This document shows, piece by piece, positions 46,571 through 57,361 of a stretch of 64,000 bases of DNA. Position 1 is the first letter of the stretch; each line of letters opens with the position of its first letter. The DNA comes from Pseudisothecium myosuroides (lineage: Eukaryota; Streptophyta; Bryopsida; Hypnales; Lembophyllaceae): positions 34,265,288 through 34,329,287 of the forward strand of contig OX637288.1 in the NCBI GenBank assembly GCA_951799445.1, in the 5' to 3' direction. Under the pieces are notes generated by a model. The model made no database searches and was not told where the DNA came from. It worked only from the letters and a program-made list of their open reading frames with translations. A program made the position numbers and the translations under genes.

Positions 46571-48700
46571 TCATTCGTTCAGCGTGGCGGTGTCAGAGAA
46601 GCGTCCACCTTTGAACGCCACGGGGATCGCCTCGTGCACTTCGCCGCTGGCCTCGAAATTTACGCCATTGGCCTTTACCTCAATGCTGCTCCTCCCGGAG
46701 TACATGGTCACCGCCACTCTCCTCTCCTTGTCCATTTCCAATGCCGAGGAGATGTCGAAACTGAATTCTCCTTCCTTCACCATCCCCTCCTCGTTGACGT
46801 ACTGCGGCCTCGCAATTGCATCGCAGCTGTAGATTGAGATTGTCATGGTTTTCTGGTCGTGGATGGCCGGAGCGACTTTGCGCATCACGAAGTGGTCGCT
46901 CGGGACGACTTCTCGTTTCCACACGAACGGCTGGAAGCAACTCTTGCACTGGAGCACGCCGTCGTCGTTTTTGAACTGGAGCTCAACCGGATCACTAGTG
47001 GTCCAATTCCGCAAGATGGCCTGGCCGTAAGTCTTCCTGGAGACTCGGGAGACGATCAGGTCCTTGTGCGCGATCCCCAGCATGACTGCGCCTTCGCAAA
47101 TGGCGCCGCTGGGGTCGGGAGGGGTGACGATCTGTGTCACCAGGCGGGGTTTGAACATAGTGCTAATGCGCTTGCGCAAGTAGCGGTTGCATGAGAACCC
47201 GCCAACCGCCATGATCGATTTCACCTCTCCCGGCGTGAAGAGACTGAGAATCTCCTCGATGTGATAGATCACCTCCCTCACCACGGGTTCGAAGATGCTG
47301 ATGAGATTCTCCGTCGTGAAGTCCATGTAGGTGTAATTGGGCTGGGGGGTTCGACCAGTTTGCTGGTCGTCGAGCCTCCAAGCATCAGCGAGGGTTGCTG
47401 GAATAGCCCAACCAACTCTGAGACAAAGTGCCGTTGAAGTTCTTCTTGGTACAATCCCACCATTTGAAAATCTCAAGCAATGTGGTGGGGTTACCTTCCA
47501 CAACAGAGTTGAAGCAAGGAATGCGTTGTATGAGGTGTTTAATAAACTCCTCTTCGACATATGTCGACCCGCAGAGGCCACCGGAGCTTTTAGCTACTTC
47601 TCTTATCTACACACAGCCGAGAAAATCAAGTGCATTCTCCGTCAACTGATATCGCATTAGGCGAAGGAACAGTTCATTTGGACAGGGTTTGACGACCCCA
47701 AAACGAATCCTAATCCATTTACAAGTCCGTGCTTACGAGGGTCAATAGATGTTGATGAACTGAAAAAGAAAGCTGTTCCCCAGTATTACATAGAGGTTAC
47801 AATTGAACTGATAAGACAGTGTGACACCCACGCACGAATGCAGAGAAAAGTAGGAAAAGTCTACTCTACTGCATATGGACGGATGGCTAGCAAGGCAATC
47901 TCTGTTACCGAATTCAAATAATTGGATCTTGATAGGAAGTTGGATGTTTCACGAACCTCTAGATGGGATCCCTCGCCGCTGCTCTTCCAGACCTTCTCGT
48001 GAATGACAAGATCCACAGTGCCGCCCCCGAGATCGGCCGTCAGAAACTTGTCTCCTTTGCCGTACGTGACTGGGGTGGGCTGGGAGAGACAGTACACGGC
48101 CGCGGCCTCGGGCTCTAGAACGATCCCGAGCGGGTGTGGGCTGCCTTCACTGCGCGTTCCGTCGTTCTTTCTCACTTGCACCAGCCCCGCCGCTACGGCG
48201 TAAGCCTTCATCTGCTGCTTTGCATGATCGTCCCAAATGGCCGGGACCGTCAAGAACCACTGCACATCTTGGAAACTGAAGACATCTCCGTAGGTCTCTT
48301 TCAGATGGTCCATGCAGAATTTGGAGATTTCGCGCAAGTAGTCGGTGATGACTTGGCCCGTAGACAGGGCGCTCGGCAAGGGGTTGGCCGACTTGGATCC
48401 ATACTGGTTGCCTGCGAGATGCAGTTTGAACTTGGTGACAAGCTCGCCCCGGGACGAAACCTCCGTGTGCAAGTAGTCGATGAGCGCCTTGGCCCCCCAG
48501 CTCTGCAAAGCGAGCTGGCCCGTCGGGCCCTCCTTGGAGTAGTAAAGCTGGGTTTGGGTCTTGCAATTGGTTCCTCCCGTTTCCGGCCACAGAAACGCGG
48601 AGTAGACCCTGGAGGGGTTGCTCCTGTGGGCGAAAGCGAAGCCGGAGAAGGTCGTCCCAAAGTCGATGGCCACCACCACGGAGGCCTCCGGGGAATGCAT
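46571..48700 (-). CDS. HSPA12-type HSP70-like protein, probably frameshifted
   Basis: Actin/HSP70-fold ATPase of the HSPA12 branch; lacks a standard substrate-binding domain and the cellular role in plants is unknown. First exon about 48700-47957: VVAIDFGTTFSGFAFAHRS (phosphate loop), FLTVPAIWDD, PLGIVLEPEAAAVYCL and TADLGGGTVDLVIHE. Second exon 47606-46571: GGLCGSTYVEEEF, then PNYTYMDFTTENLISIFEPV, SIMAVGGFSCNRYLR, TPPDPSGAICEGAVMLG, ending ATLNE. The frame that carries GGLCGSTYVEEEF hits a TGA at 47387-47385, while PATLADAW onward is in another frame, so a one-base change near 47390-47440 breaks the gene or reflects a sequencing error. The start is uncertain; the frame remains open upstream to 48751 and a TTCAG acceptor suggests a further 5' exon. 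Confidence 0.82.
47661..47849 (+). other. Exon-like open stretch in the HSPA12 intron, opposite strand
   Basis: Sixty-three sense codons on the plus strand, immediately preceded by GCATTAG and followed by GTAGGA, so it has the form of an internal phase-0 exon. It includes QFIWTGFDDPKTNPNPF, DVDELKKKAVPQYYIEV and IELIRQCDTHARMQRK. The composition looks protein-like, and the frame stays open to a stop at 47919. Family not recognised; no partner exon found. It may be a captured exon or chance. Confidence 0.35.
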
Positions 48701-49802
48701 GCTCTCGATTTGCTTTGCACTCTTGCTCTTTCCCCAGCTGAACAAGCACAAATGTACAATACAGGAGGCCCCTGGGCCTTGGATCTTTACAGCGAGACCG
48801 ATCGTAATGTCTTACTCTGCAATTACGCAGATGCGTGCAATATACACAAGAACTTTGATATCGTTTCTAGATGCACAACTGCAAGGTTACCTCCACAATA
48901 TTTACTCTCGAAGGAGTCAGTCACCAAGCCTGGGAGTGGCGAAAACCCATATACTTTACAAGTAAAAGTCGGCCACGGAGGTCGCCAGGGAGATGTAAAA
49001 ATTGCCCCCTATTTTGTGCCGCATAAATTTTCCATTTCTTCACCTGCTCTAGCTAATTTGGGGCCTCTGATTGCAAATATGAATTCAGAATTTGCAAATT
49101 TTATCATGGGTGACAAATAAAAAATTCCAGTGTTTTCTCCAGGTGTGAAACACGCGGCAATAAGGCGGTCAATCCTCCCTGGCCGGCACTACTAAGGGGA
49201 TTAATCCCGCGTAGCTGTTACCGACTGCATATCTGTCTGCAAAGTGCAATCCCGCTGCTACCATTTGAAATCCCGCTGGCAGCCATTCTGCCACAGGTCT
49301 GTCATTTTAGTGGGTTGACTTATAATCGGCACTGCGAGGAGAACTGAAGTACTGAACTTGGGGAACGTCCGGAGATCGACGGTAATCGTGAAGCTGCAAG
49401 ATCCAAGGGTCAGGAGGGCACGAGTGAGGCCGATTGTTGGTTTCAACGCCACGAGGGTCTTGGATGGGTTGCAAGTAAGTTTAGGGTCCTGCCTCGGAAA
49501 CAGATGCGCTTGCCCTATTTTCTAGAGTCTTCGACACACTGTCTCCACCTGATTCTTCTTTGATGTGTACACCTCAATCAGTCTTCTGCAATCTACTAGT
49601 CAGTCAATGATACAGTCTTTGTGATACAGTTTGTGGTACCGCCAGAAGTATGTGTAAGAATCTTCACATTGAGAATTGAATGTCCATTTGCAGGCCAGTC
49701 TGCGTGGTTGCGAGGGAGCGGTAGCAGTGTGTGTTGCGCCCGGCATAGCTAGAACCTGATCTTCAAGGGGTTGATTTGCTCTTTGGCGGCCATAGATTGA
49801 AA
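48701..49802. other. Divergent spacer with a MITE copy
   Basis: Between the HSPA12 and DUF641 gene starts. At about 48990-49190 it contains CCCCCTATTTTGTGCCG, CTAATTTGGGGCCTCTGA and CAAATATGAATTCAGAATT, shared with the elements at 52360-52560 (reverse) and 52804-53073. Confidence 0.5.
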
Positions 49803-51063
49803 ATGGCATATAGGGGCGGAACCCAAGGCCCAGCGGCAGCAGACCAACGAACTTTCAAAGGCATAGGTAAGGCTCATATATTATGTCTTGGAGATCTGTG
49901 CATGTCTGCAATTTGGCTTCGAGCTTTTAATTCACGGTAAGTGTTGAGTTTATGCTTGATGAAGTATTTCTTGATATCGATCTACGTGCTGTCTCGAAGC
50001 TGATTCTTGTAATGATTCGATCAATGTCTTTAACGTTCACTGTCATTATGATAATTCCTTGACGGTTATTTACTAAAGTTTTCATTCTTGGAATTGTTGT
50101 GCACTTTTAGAATATCAACACAAAAACCATGCCTCTGAAACTAGCCAACAAGGTTTGGCGGTTGCTAATTCTTACACATCAGCTGCCCGTGAGTTGGTGA
50201 AAGATAAAATCATCCGAGGCGTTCTAGAGGGTTTCGACGAGCTTAATCGTCAACACGGTGTAGAACAGGGTAATCTTCTGCAGCATAGGCAGTATATCGC
50301 AACGCTTGAAGAGGATTTAGCTTCGAAAAATCGAGAATTGAGTCGAAGTGTTCCTGATCCCTATGGCTCTTACTCTGGTGCCAATCCTCAGTTTCTTAGC
50401 ACGTACTTGGGAAATGTACTTAACGATTTGGACAATTTCGTCCATTACTCCATCCCTCGTGAGAAACCGATCGAAATCACGAACTTCCTCAAAGCTCGCG
50501 TGTCCGAAGTTTTCTTCTCGAAGTTTGAGCGACTGGACTTCGGCGTGAAGGATGAGTCCCTATTCTCAATTCCTGACCTGCTTCCTAAGAAGTCGTACGC
50601 AGAGTTCAGAGCTTTCGACGCCTACGGCGACGATCCAGAAGATGAAGCCTTGAAGCCTTACATGCCGAAATACAAGCTCTTCTTAGCATACAAGCGTGAG
50701 AAGTTCAAGAAAACCTGTGACCAGGAGGAGTTCAAGAAAACCTGTGGCCAGGCGGAGTTCAATGCTGACAGTTATGCCTATTTCGACCACTTAGGGATGA
50801 ATTTGTGGGTGCTGCACAAATTGACATTCTCTTTCGAGAGGGCAAAGGTGATGCTGATGAGGGTGGGCAGTGGCGAACCGTTCAACGGTGTATACATGGA
50901 TTCAGTGGACCAGCTCAAAGAGAAGCTGCCTCCAGCCACGACAGCAACAGTGAAACACATGATTTTGCCCGGACTCTGGATCGACAGCAGCGTTATCAAG
51001 TGCCGCGTCTGTCTGGGATCCGCGACTGGTCAGGAGCCCAGCTGCTCAATTGTGATGAGGTGA
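49803..51063 (+). CDS. DUF641 / GIL1-like protein
   Basis: Plant-specific family; GIL1 acts in light control of gravitropism, but most members are uncharacterised. Two exons, 49803-49866 and 50111-51063 (phase 1), about 338 residues. The C-terminal half shows the family core: YFDHLGMNLWVLHKLTFSFE, a VGSGEPFNGVYMDSV block, and the terminal LPGLWIDSSVIKCRVCL, equivalent to the conserved MPGFRIG...VIQSRVYL end. The N-terminal part has helical charged segments (RELVKDKIIRG, YIATLEEDLASKNRELSR) likely to form a coiled coil. A local duplication, EEFKKTC / REKFKKTC, is visible near residue 205. The first exon start is preferred over the TTG in exon 2 because the frame continues back to a TTTTAG acceptor. 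Confidence 0.82.
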
Positions 51064-52795
51064 TGCTGTGGATGGGACGGGGCCTCGGAACATGGACGAG
51101 GATGTGACCTCAAAACAAGCTCACCAGCCGACAAGCTCCCAAATTCCTGATAGACGCTCTGGGAAAGGAAATTGGTGGGGAGCTGGAGAGGTTTAGGGTT
51201 TTCGCACCAAACAGCTTTTGCTCGACGAAAATGGATTTTTGCATTTGTGGACAGGACTTCAGATTTAGTCGTTGATACTTTTAGTATAGTTCCCTACTCA
51301 TCAAGTCATCATCCCTTTTTTGTGAGGTATTGTTTCGTGCCATTTCGATAAGTATTGTAAAAGTAATAAAGTTTTTCTGTTTTGAGAAGTAATGTACAGA
51401 CATTTTTTTTTTCCCTTTGAACACATGGAAGAACCATTGCATTAAAAAAAAAAAAAAAATACAAGACAGCCAAGCCAAAGAAAACGAGCACAGTCAAAGA
51501 GAGAGCCACAGGAACAAAATGTAAGTTAAGTTACAGACATTTCACAAACAGAGAATCGTATGAGTAGGACTTGAACTTTCGGCTCAGAATTGCACATCGA
51601 ATCTGCACTGCTCATTTGTCAACGCATTGATGCCAATTTTTAATATAATAAGCCTGCAATCATATCTGCAAATGATATTAACAGAATAATAGTCCAAAAA
51701 TTATGTCTACCAATTATTTTAATTTATTTAATTAACCTTTACCTGTTTTACTTAATTTGAATTGATTTAAGTCTGTCTATTTTAGTCATTCTCACTTGCT
51801 GAAATGTCTGCACCATGATATGGGCTCCGCCCAAATTAAAAATTTAGGGGGAGCGCACAGTGATGGAGCTCCGAATTTTGTGGATCGAAAGGCACTACAG
51901 GACTACTTTGGTCTCTTCTGAGTTCTGCCTTGTGTGACCGGTTCAATCACTAAACTTAACCCTGGGAGGACGGAGTCTATGACCATGTAATCTGCCCCCA
52001 ATTTTTTTTCTTTGTTTCCTCTGTTTTGTACTCCCTCCATCCTAAAATGATCTTCCTCTTTCACAAAATGGTCTAGAATAAGCTTGAAAATATGGAGTAA
52101 CAATTTTTCAATTTTTTTTATTACCGGTAAGTAGATTTTGATGCACTTGTATTGTCCTAAAATTTTTAATTTTGGATTTAATTTTGCTATAATGGATTGA
52201 AGAGAGGCATTTTTGGGCCATTATTTTGGAGTACCGGTGGCCAATCATTTCATGAACTCCTGCGCTGTGGAGTTGCGTCCATTTCTCTTCCCGCGTTGTG
52301 TGTGGTCATTCCCGCGACGGCTCAACTTACAAAATCACTGAGCTAACTAGGCCGAGGTGAACTAACCCCCTTGCTCGGCCCTACGGGCCGACCCTGTTTT
52401 CCGTACAAATTTTTTTTTGCAAATTTTGAATTCATATTAAGGATCAGAGACCCCTAATTAGTACAATTAAATCAATAATATTCCCTGGATCGGCCCAAAA
52501 TAGGGGGCTTTTTTTTTACATGCACCCCTGGGTAAGGCCAAGCGAAGGGGTCAATCCACCCCGATCGCTAACTGTAGCCCCCAAAAGTCATTTTCAATGT
52601 GCAACAGTCAAGAAATTGCAATTACTAATTCAGAATACGTGTCCAAAACATGTCGACTATTAGCAGGTAACGGCTATGTCATCCTTGCCACCACCTTTTG
52701 CCCACATTATTGCTCAGCTCCACCACCCCAAAGCTCGGAATTCCTAGTTGGCAACAACAATGACAAGCGAGTAGCCAAAACCCCATTCCCTGACG
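51064..52795. other. Intergenic with fragmentary repeats
   Basis: 3' flank of the DUF641 gene (poly-A run at about 51444), a solo TTAA-type terminus at 51956 (TTAACCCTGGGAGGACGG), and a Stowaway-like terminus at 52029 (TACTCCCTCCATCCTAAAAT) with a weak partner TTATTTTGGAGTA near 52243. A reversed copy of the 52804 MITE family lies at about 52360-52560. No gene. Confidence 0.5.
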
Positions 52796-52803
52796 GCCTT
52801 GAC

Positions 52804-53073
52804 CGGTTGAGCTTATAGTTGTGCAACGAGCCTCTTGCGGAGGCAAAGCCAGGGGTCAATGTAAAAAAACCTACCCCCTATTTTGTGCCGTCTCTAGGAT
52901 ATGTTGTAGACCTCTCCTAGCTAATTTGGGGCCTTTGATTGCAAATATGAACTCAGAATTTGCAAATTCTATCATGCCTCGCTAATAAAAAGTTCCTTCG
53001 TTTTTCCTAGGGGTAAAACGTGGGGACAAAACGGCCTCCGCAGGAGGCTCGTTGCACAACTATAAGCTCGACC
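52804..53073. mobile_element. MITE with long terminal repeats and 8-bp target duplication
   Basis: Left GGTTGAGCTTATAGTTGTGC and right GCACAACTATAAGCTCGACC, inverted repeats of about 36 bp, flanked by GCCTTGAC on both sides (52796-52803, 53074-53081). An 8-bp duplication suits a hAT-derived MITE; Mutator-derived is the alternative. Interior shared with the copies at 48990 and 52360. Confidence 0.75.
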
Positions 53074-53081
53074 GCCTTGAC

Positions 53082-53900
53082 TAGCAAGCGCATCTGCTTT
53101 CATTCACAAGCAAGAAACTAGTAATCTGTTTCGAACATGTCAATTCCAAACTACTCCATAACACAGGCAGGCAACGATCAGAGTTCACACAGCACCGATC
53201 AACGTGACGATGGCACTAATCAAAATTAATCGGTTGTCATTCATCGAAGTATGCATAATTTCTTCAAGTCCAATTCAACAACGCGGGACCAACATTTGAA
53301 TGCTTGACTGCACAACATAATCAAAATTTTACAAGACTTCATTTTTTGTTTGCACTCATGTGCATTGATCAAGTGTAGGGTGCATTTGAACCTCCTTCAC
53401 TTACCAACGAACGAGTAGCCGAAAGTTACAAACACGTTAATTTGTTTTGAAACTAACACGTGAAGAAATTGACACCTAATGAGAATTTCTACCATTGGAA
53501 ATGCGAGCATCAAAGTTGTCACATTGTTGAAACACTATTTAAGACACCCAACAATCGAGAACAACAAACAAGAATGAGCAGCTACACTTCTCACGGTACG
53601 GATTAGGAGATGTTGATAGTTTCTATTACGACATTCTTTTCTCTCCTAGCCTTTTGATTTCATTGTCAACATATTTTTTTTCCTCTCCTAGCCTTTTAGT
53701 TTCATTGTTGTTAAGTAGAATGCCTCTTTAGGTTTCATGACTACTTTAAATCGAACTAATTTCATTCATGAAACTCATGTATCTCAAACATGCCATTCTT
53801 ACATTTTGAGTGTCACGTTGTCGTGTTGCAAATGCAGATATTATGTAAAATATGTATATACATATGATTTAGATAGATTTAAATATTTGTAATATTATAT
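53082..53900. other. AT-rich intergenic DNA
   Basis: No gene. A short direct repeat (TCTCCTAGCCTTTTGATTTCATTG and a variant) lies at about 53640-53706. Confidence 0.4.
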
Positions 53901-53960
53901 AGGGGATGACGTCATTTGAGATGGCTTCAAGGTGACGCCTTTGCTTTTCGACTATATAGA
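53901..53960 (+). promoter_or_regulatory. Candidate promoter with TGACG motifs and TATA box
   Basis: GGATGACGTCATTTG and AAGGTGACGCC give two TGACG cores (as-1-like), followed by CTATATAGAGAAGG, a good plant TATA box. It lies about 80-100 bp before the two-frame coding region at 54031. The arrangement is typical of strong plant promoters and of pararetroviral ones. Confidence 0.45.
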
Positions 53961-54030
53961 GAAGGATTCACTCGAAAGCTTCATCTCATTTGATATTCTT
54001 CTTCTTCGTGTTTATTTAGATTACTATGTC

Positions 54031-54482
54031 GAACTGAAGGGTTTTTTCTGAGTCTCAAGATGAAGAATCTCAACCGGAGCGTGAATTTGAATTTTCTTTA
54101 TCGCAACTGTCGGATCAATCACAACAGCCACTGGATCTTTCATTGCAACATGGGCGACCAGAAGATGAAGCTGGGCCGTCTCGACCACCGAAACAACCTC
54201 GCGTGGAGAAACGATGGCACGGTAATCTTCAACGTGACGCTCGAGCATTGATGATTTTGTTGCAGGTTGGATGTGTTGAGCTGGCAGCCGTGAAGTCACA
54301 TTTGAAGGATGTTTTGAAGGCTTAAACGACGAGCAATATTATTGCATGGTGAGGCCAATCGAAGGGAGTCGTGGTCACCAACGATGGTTGGAAGGGTCAG
54401 TCAATTCCTTAACCAAGGCAAATCATGCTGATTATGTTGCCGCTACCGTCAAACGCATCCTCAAATTCTTGCAGATGGAGTG
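54031..54482 (+). pseudogene. Unknown small protein gene, two frames
   Basis: First frame reads SESQDEESQPEREFEFSLSQ, a QHGRPEDEAGPSRPPKQPRV stretch and ALMILLQVGCVELAAVKSHL to a stop at 54323-54325. A second frame overlaps and continues with EGLNDEQYYCMVRPIEGS and ADYVAATVKRILKFLQME to a stop near 54480. An ATG just upstream (ATGTCGAAC) is out of frame or followed by a stop. Together they look like one acidic-then-basic protein of about 150 residues broken by frameshifts, behind a TATA box. Family not recognised; a transposon or virus-derived accessory gene is possible. Confidence 0.4.
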
Positions 54483-54879
54483 ACATTTCGATTGGAACTC
54501 TAGTTTTTTACCTCTACTAGATATATGTTGAATTTTAGTTGTTCATTCCATAGTTGGAGTGATTTTTTTAGAATAAATTTGTGCTTGTGAAGTAGTATGA
54601 GGGAAATATTCAATTAGTTTGCCTTTCAGGTGAACTTGTAGTGAATTTTCTTTAAAGATAAAAATAAGAAAATAGTTGTGGGGCCAAATAAGTGCTCAAT
54701 TATTGTTGTGATAGCTTTGGGAGTGAGTTAGGGGCTGACCCCACTTGTTTGTATGGTTAAAATGAAGATAAGGTGGAGGATAAGGTGGATACTATTCATC
54801 TTCTTCCCCGTTGTGAGTTTAGAAAGGACCCGAATGTTTGGAGGGTCATTGTGTGTTGAGTTTTTGGAGTTTGGTAATG
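54483..54879. other. AT-rich spacer
   Basis: No gene or clear repeat recognised. Confidence 0.4.
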
Positions 54880-55330
54880 AAAATTGGAAGAGTTGTTTAT
54901 CATATTGTTAGCTTTCTAAATTGTCCTCTCTTGCTCTGTTTGAAGTTGTGAGTTGAGATTTGCGCTTGTTTGAGTGGAGGTGAGTCTGCTGCCTCCTATG
55001 AAGAGGGGCTGAGACTTCGACCAACCATAGTAAACGGACAGGTCTTTAGTTTGTATTGAATTTTGGAGAGGTTGTGGAAGATTTTGTTAGCTTTCTAAGT
55101 AGCTATCACTTGTTTTGTTTGAAGCATTTATGAATGAGTGGTGAGTGTGGGAGTGAAGGAGGGTCTGCTGCCCTTACATTTAGAGGCCGAAATTTTGAAC
55201 GGCCATAGATATTGGACAAAAGGTTGAAATGAGTTAAAACTTAAAGGAATTGTAGAAAATTGTGTTAGCTTTTCAGAAAGCTATCATTTGTATCATTTGG
55301 AGTAGTAGAGCGACAGTGACGTTAGTTGAA
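54880..55330. repeat. Degenerate tandem repeat, about 165-bp unit
   Basis: Blocks GTTAGCTTTCTAA, TTGTTTTGTTTGAAG, GTCTGCTGCC, GAGGCCGAAATT / GGGGCTGAGACTT and CCATAGTAAACGGACA / CCATAGATATTGGACA recur in order about two and a half times. Confidence 0.6.
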
Positions 55331-55360
55331 AGTTTGACTTTGAAATTGGAGTTGCGGTTT

Positions 55361-55960
55361 TGGAGTTTGGAGTGAAGATTTGGAGTTTGGAGTAAAGATT
55401 TGGAGTTTGGAGTAAAGATTTGGAGTTTGGAGTGAAGATTTGGAGTTTGGAGTGAAGATTTGGAGTTTGGAGTGAAGATTTGGAGTTTGGAGTGAAGATT
55501 TGGAGTTTGGAGTGAAGATTTGGAGTTTGGAGTGAAGATTTGGAGTTTGAAGTGAAGATTTGGAGTTTGGAGTGAAGATTTGGAGTTTGGAGTGAAGATT
55601 TGGAGTTTGGAGTGAAGATTTGGAGTTTGGAGTGAAGATTTGGAGTTTGGAGTGAAGATTTGGAGTTTGGAGTGAAGATTTGGAGTTTGGAGTGAAGATT
55701 TGGAGTTTGGAGTGAAGATTTGGAGTTTGGAGTGAAGATTTGGAGTTTGGAGTGAAGATTTGGAGTTTGGAGTGAAGATTTGGAGTTTGGAGTGAAGATT
55801 TGGAGTTTGGAGTGAAGATTTGGAGTTTGGAGTGAAGATTTGGAGTTTGGAGTGAAGATTTGGAGTTTGGAGTGAAGATTTGGAGTTTGGAGTGAAGATT
55901 TGGAGTTTGAAGTGAAGATTTGGAGTTTGAAGTGAAGATTTGGAATTTGGAGTTGAAAAT
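55361..55960. repeat. Minisatellite, 20-bp unit, about 30 copies
   Basis: Unit TGGAGTTTGGAGTGAAGATT repeated without gap; 29 full units and one degenerate last unit. Nearly all identical; variants are AGTAAAG in units 2 and 3 and TTTGAAG in a few units toward the end. No variation in unit length, indicating recent expansion. Confidence 0.97.
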
Positions 55961-56366
55961 TTGAAGATTTTTTGTGTGTTGTGGCTTGTGGTCCGTTGTT
56001 TTGTTATTCCTAGCCGGATTTGGAGGCTCGTTGTTCTTTTATTGTTATTCCTAGCCAGTTTTGGAGGCTTGTTGTTTTCAATTTTGCATCGTAATCCTGT
56101 TGCGGGCTATGCGGTAACTCAGGATTAGCCCCGTTTTGTGTTTGTTGATGACGAAGTGGGATTGATCACCTACATGGTCACTTTTATGTCGTTTTCATTG
56201 GTGAGGCACGATTGTTGGTCACCGTGGGTTTGAAGTTTAGGAGCCATTCTTTCGGACGACCAACTCGTGGTTTGGTCGTCCCGTTTTACCCGTCCGAAGC
56301 CTTGTTTCTTATCACCTACCTTTATCCTGGCCTTTATAGAGCCACCACAGGATAGGCCAACGAGGT
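55961..56366. other. Spacer between two tandem arrays
   Basis: Contains a direct duplication TTATTCCTAGCC(G/A)G(A/T)TTTGGAGGCT at about 56003-56070. An open frame of 62 codons starts within the minisatellite and has hydrophobic stretches but no support as a gene. Confidence 0.4.
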
Positions 56367-56492
56367 GAAGATTGAAGATTGAAGACTGAAGATTGAAGAT
56401 TGAAGATTGAAGATTGAAGATTGAAGACTGAAGATTGAAGATTGAAGATCGAAGACTGAAGACTGAAGATCGAAGATTGAAGACTGAAGATA
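56367..56492. repeat. 7-bp tandem repeat, GAAGATT type
   Basis: About 18 copies of GAAGATT or GAAGACT with some GAAGATC. The GAAGATT heptamer is also part of each 20-bp unit of the array 400 bp upstream. Confidence 0.95.
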
Positions 56493-56946
56493 GTATAAAA
56501 GATCCTAAGCGATTTCTTTGGCTCATAAGCCATCTCCAGTTAGTTTGGTGAATTTGCGGGTGACAAGATCACTTGCCTTCATCATTCTTACTTCATTTTG
56601 ACAGTTGGATGCTTTTGCAAGTGACGAGCTCACTTACCCTCATCCTTCTTGTCCTTAAGCCGTTTCTAGTTGCAGCCAGAATCCTTGCGATTTCTCGAAG
56701 CAAACTCTCTCTACACGACAACGTTGCATGTGTAGATTGGAGACTTCATCACCAAACGGATTGAACTGCTTCAAGTATTCTTGAGAGGTATGAAAACAGC
56801 CCAACAACCTTGCAAAAATAATCTTATTGTCTATCAAGAACCTAGCTACACCTAACTATCAAAAAATTTAATTTGTGCACTCGGCATGTGCGTGTAACTT
56901 ACTCGGTCTCCACTGCTCAATTTGTCAACCTAGCTGCATAATCAAC

Positions 56947-57199
56947 CTACACTGAATAGTGAAATTGGGTTGCCTTGATAATTAGGTTGCCTTACCCAGA
57001 GAAGTTACCTCATGGCTAATGCTTGTCCAGATGGAGGCACATGCCAATCTCTAGTCCAGAGCCACTAATGAGTGCACCAACCCATGCCATATACATAGTT
57101 CTTACTTTACTGCATCCTTCTAAAGTAATTGTGCATATTGATATAGTGTTGAATGTCAAAAATTAGTGCGTGGCAACCTAATTTCACTATTCAGTGTAG
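56947..57199. mobile_element. MITE with TA flanks
   Basis: CTACACTGAATAGTGAAATT and the inverse AATTTCACTATTCAGTGTAG, extended by GGTTGCC / GGCAACC. If the terminus is CACTGAATAG the flanks are TA on both sides, suggesting a Tc1/mariner-type duplication. Length about 250 bp, no coding content. Confidence 0.7.
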
Positions 57200-57361
57200 T
57201 TCATATGGGTCTGGATTGGAAGGCCTGGAATTGTTAATGAAATTAGTGTTTGGAAGGCTGGGACTTGTTAATAAATTGCTGATGAAAAACTAATTAGCAT
57301 TGTCAGGAGAGCGAAGAACACGTCCTCTGCGTGATAGTGATTAATTATTGCGTGAAGGAGA

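Noticed and set aside
48134..49120. Long plus-strand frame of 328 codons
   Set aside because: Mostly the antisense of the HSPA12 first exon, which has clear HSP70 motifs; the frame is kept open by high GC.
56170..56533. Minus-strand open frames of 118 and 73 codons with SSIFNLQ repeats
   Set aside because: They are translations of the GAAGATT heptamer array; a 7-bp repeat is open in several frames and gives no evidence of a gene.
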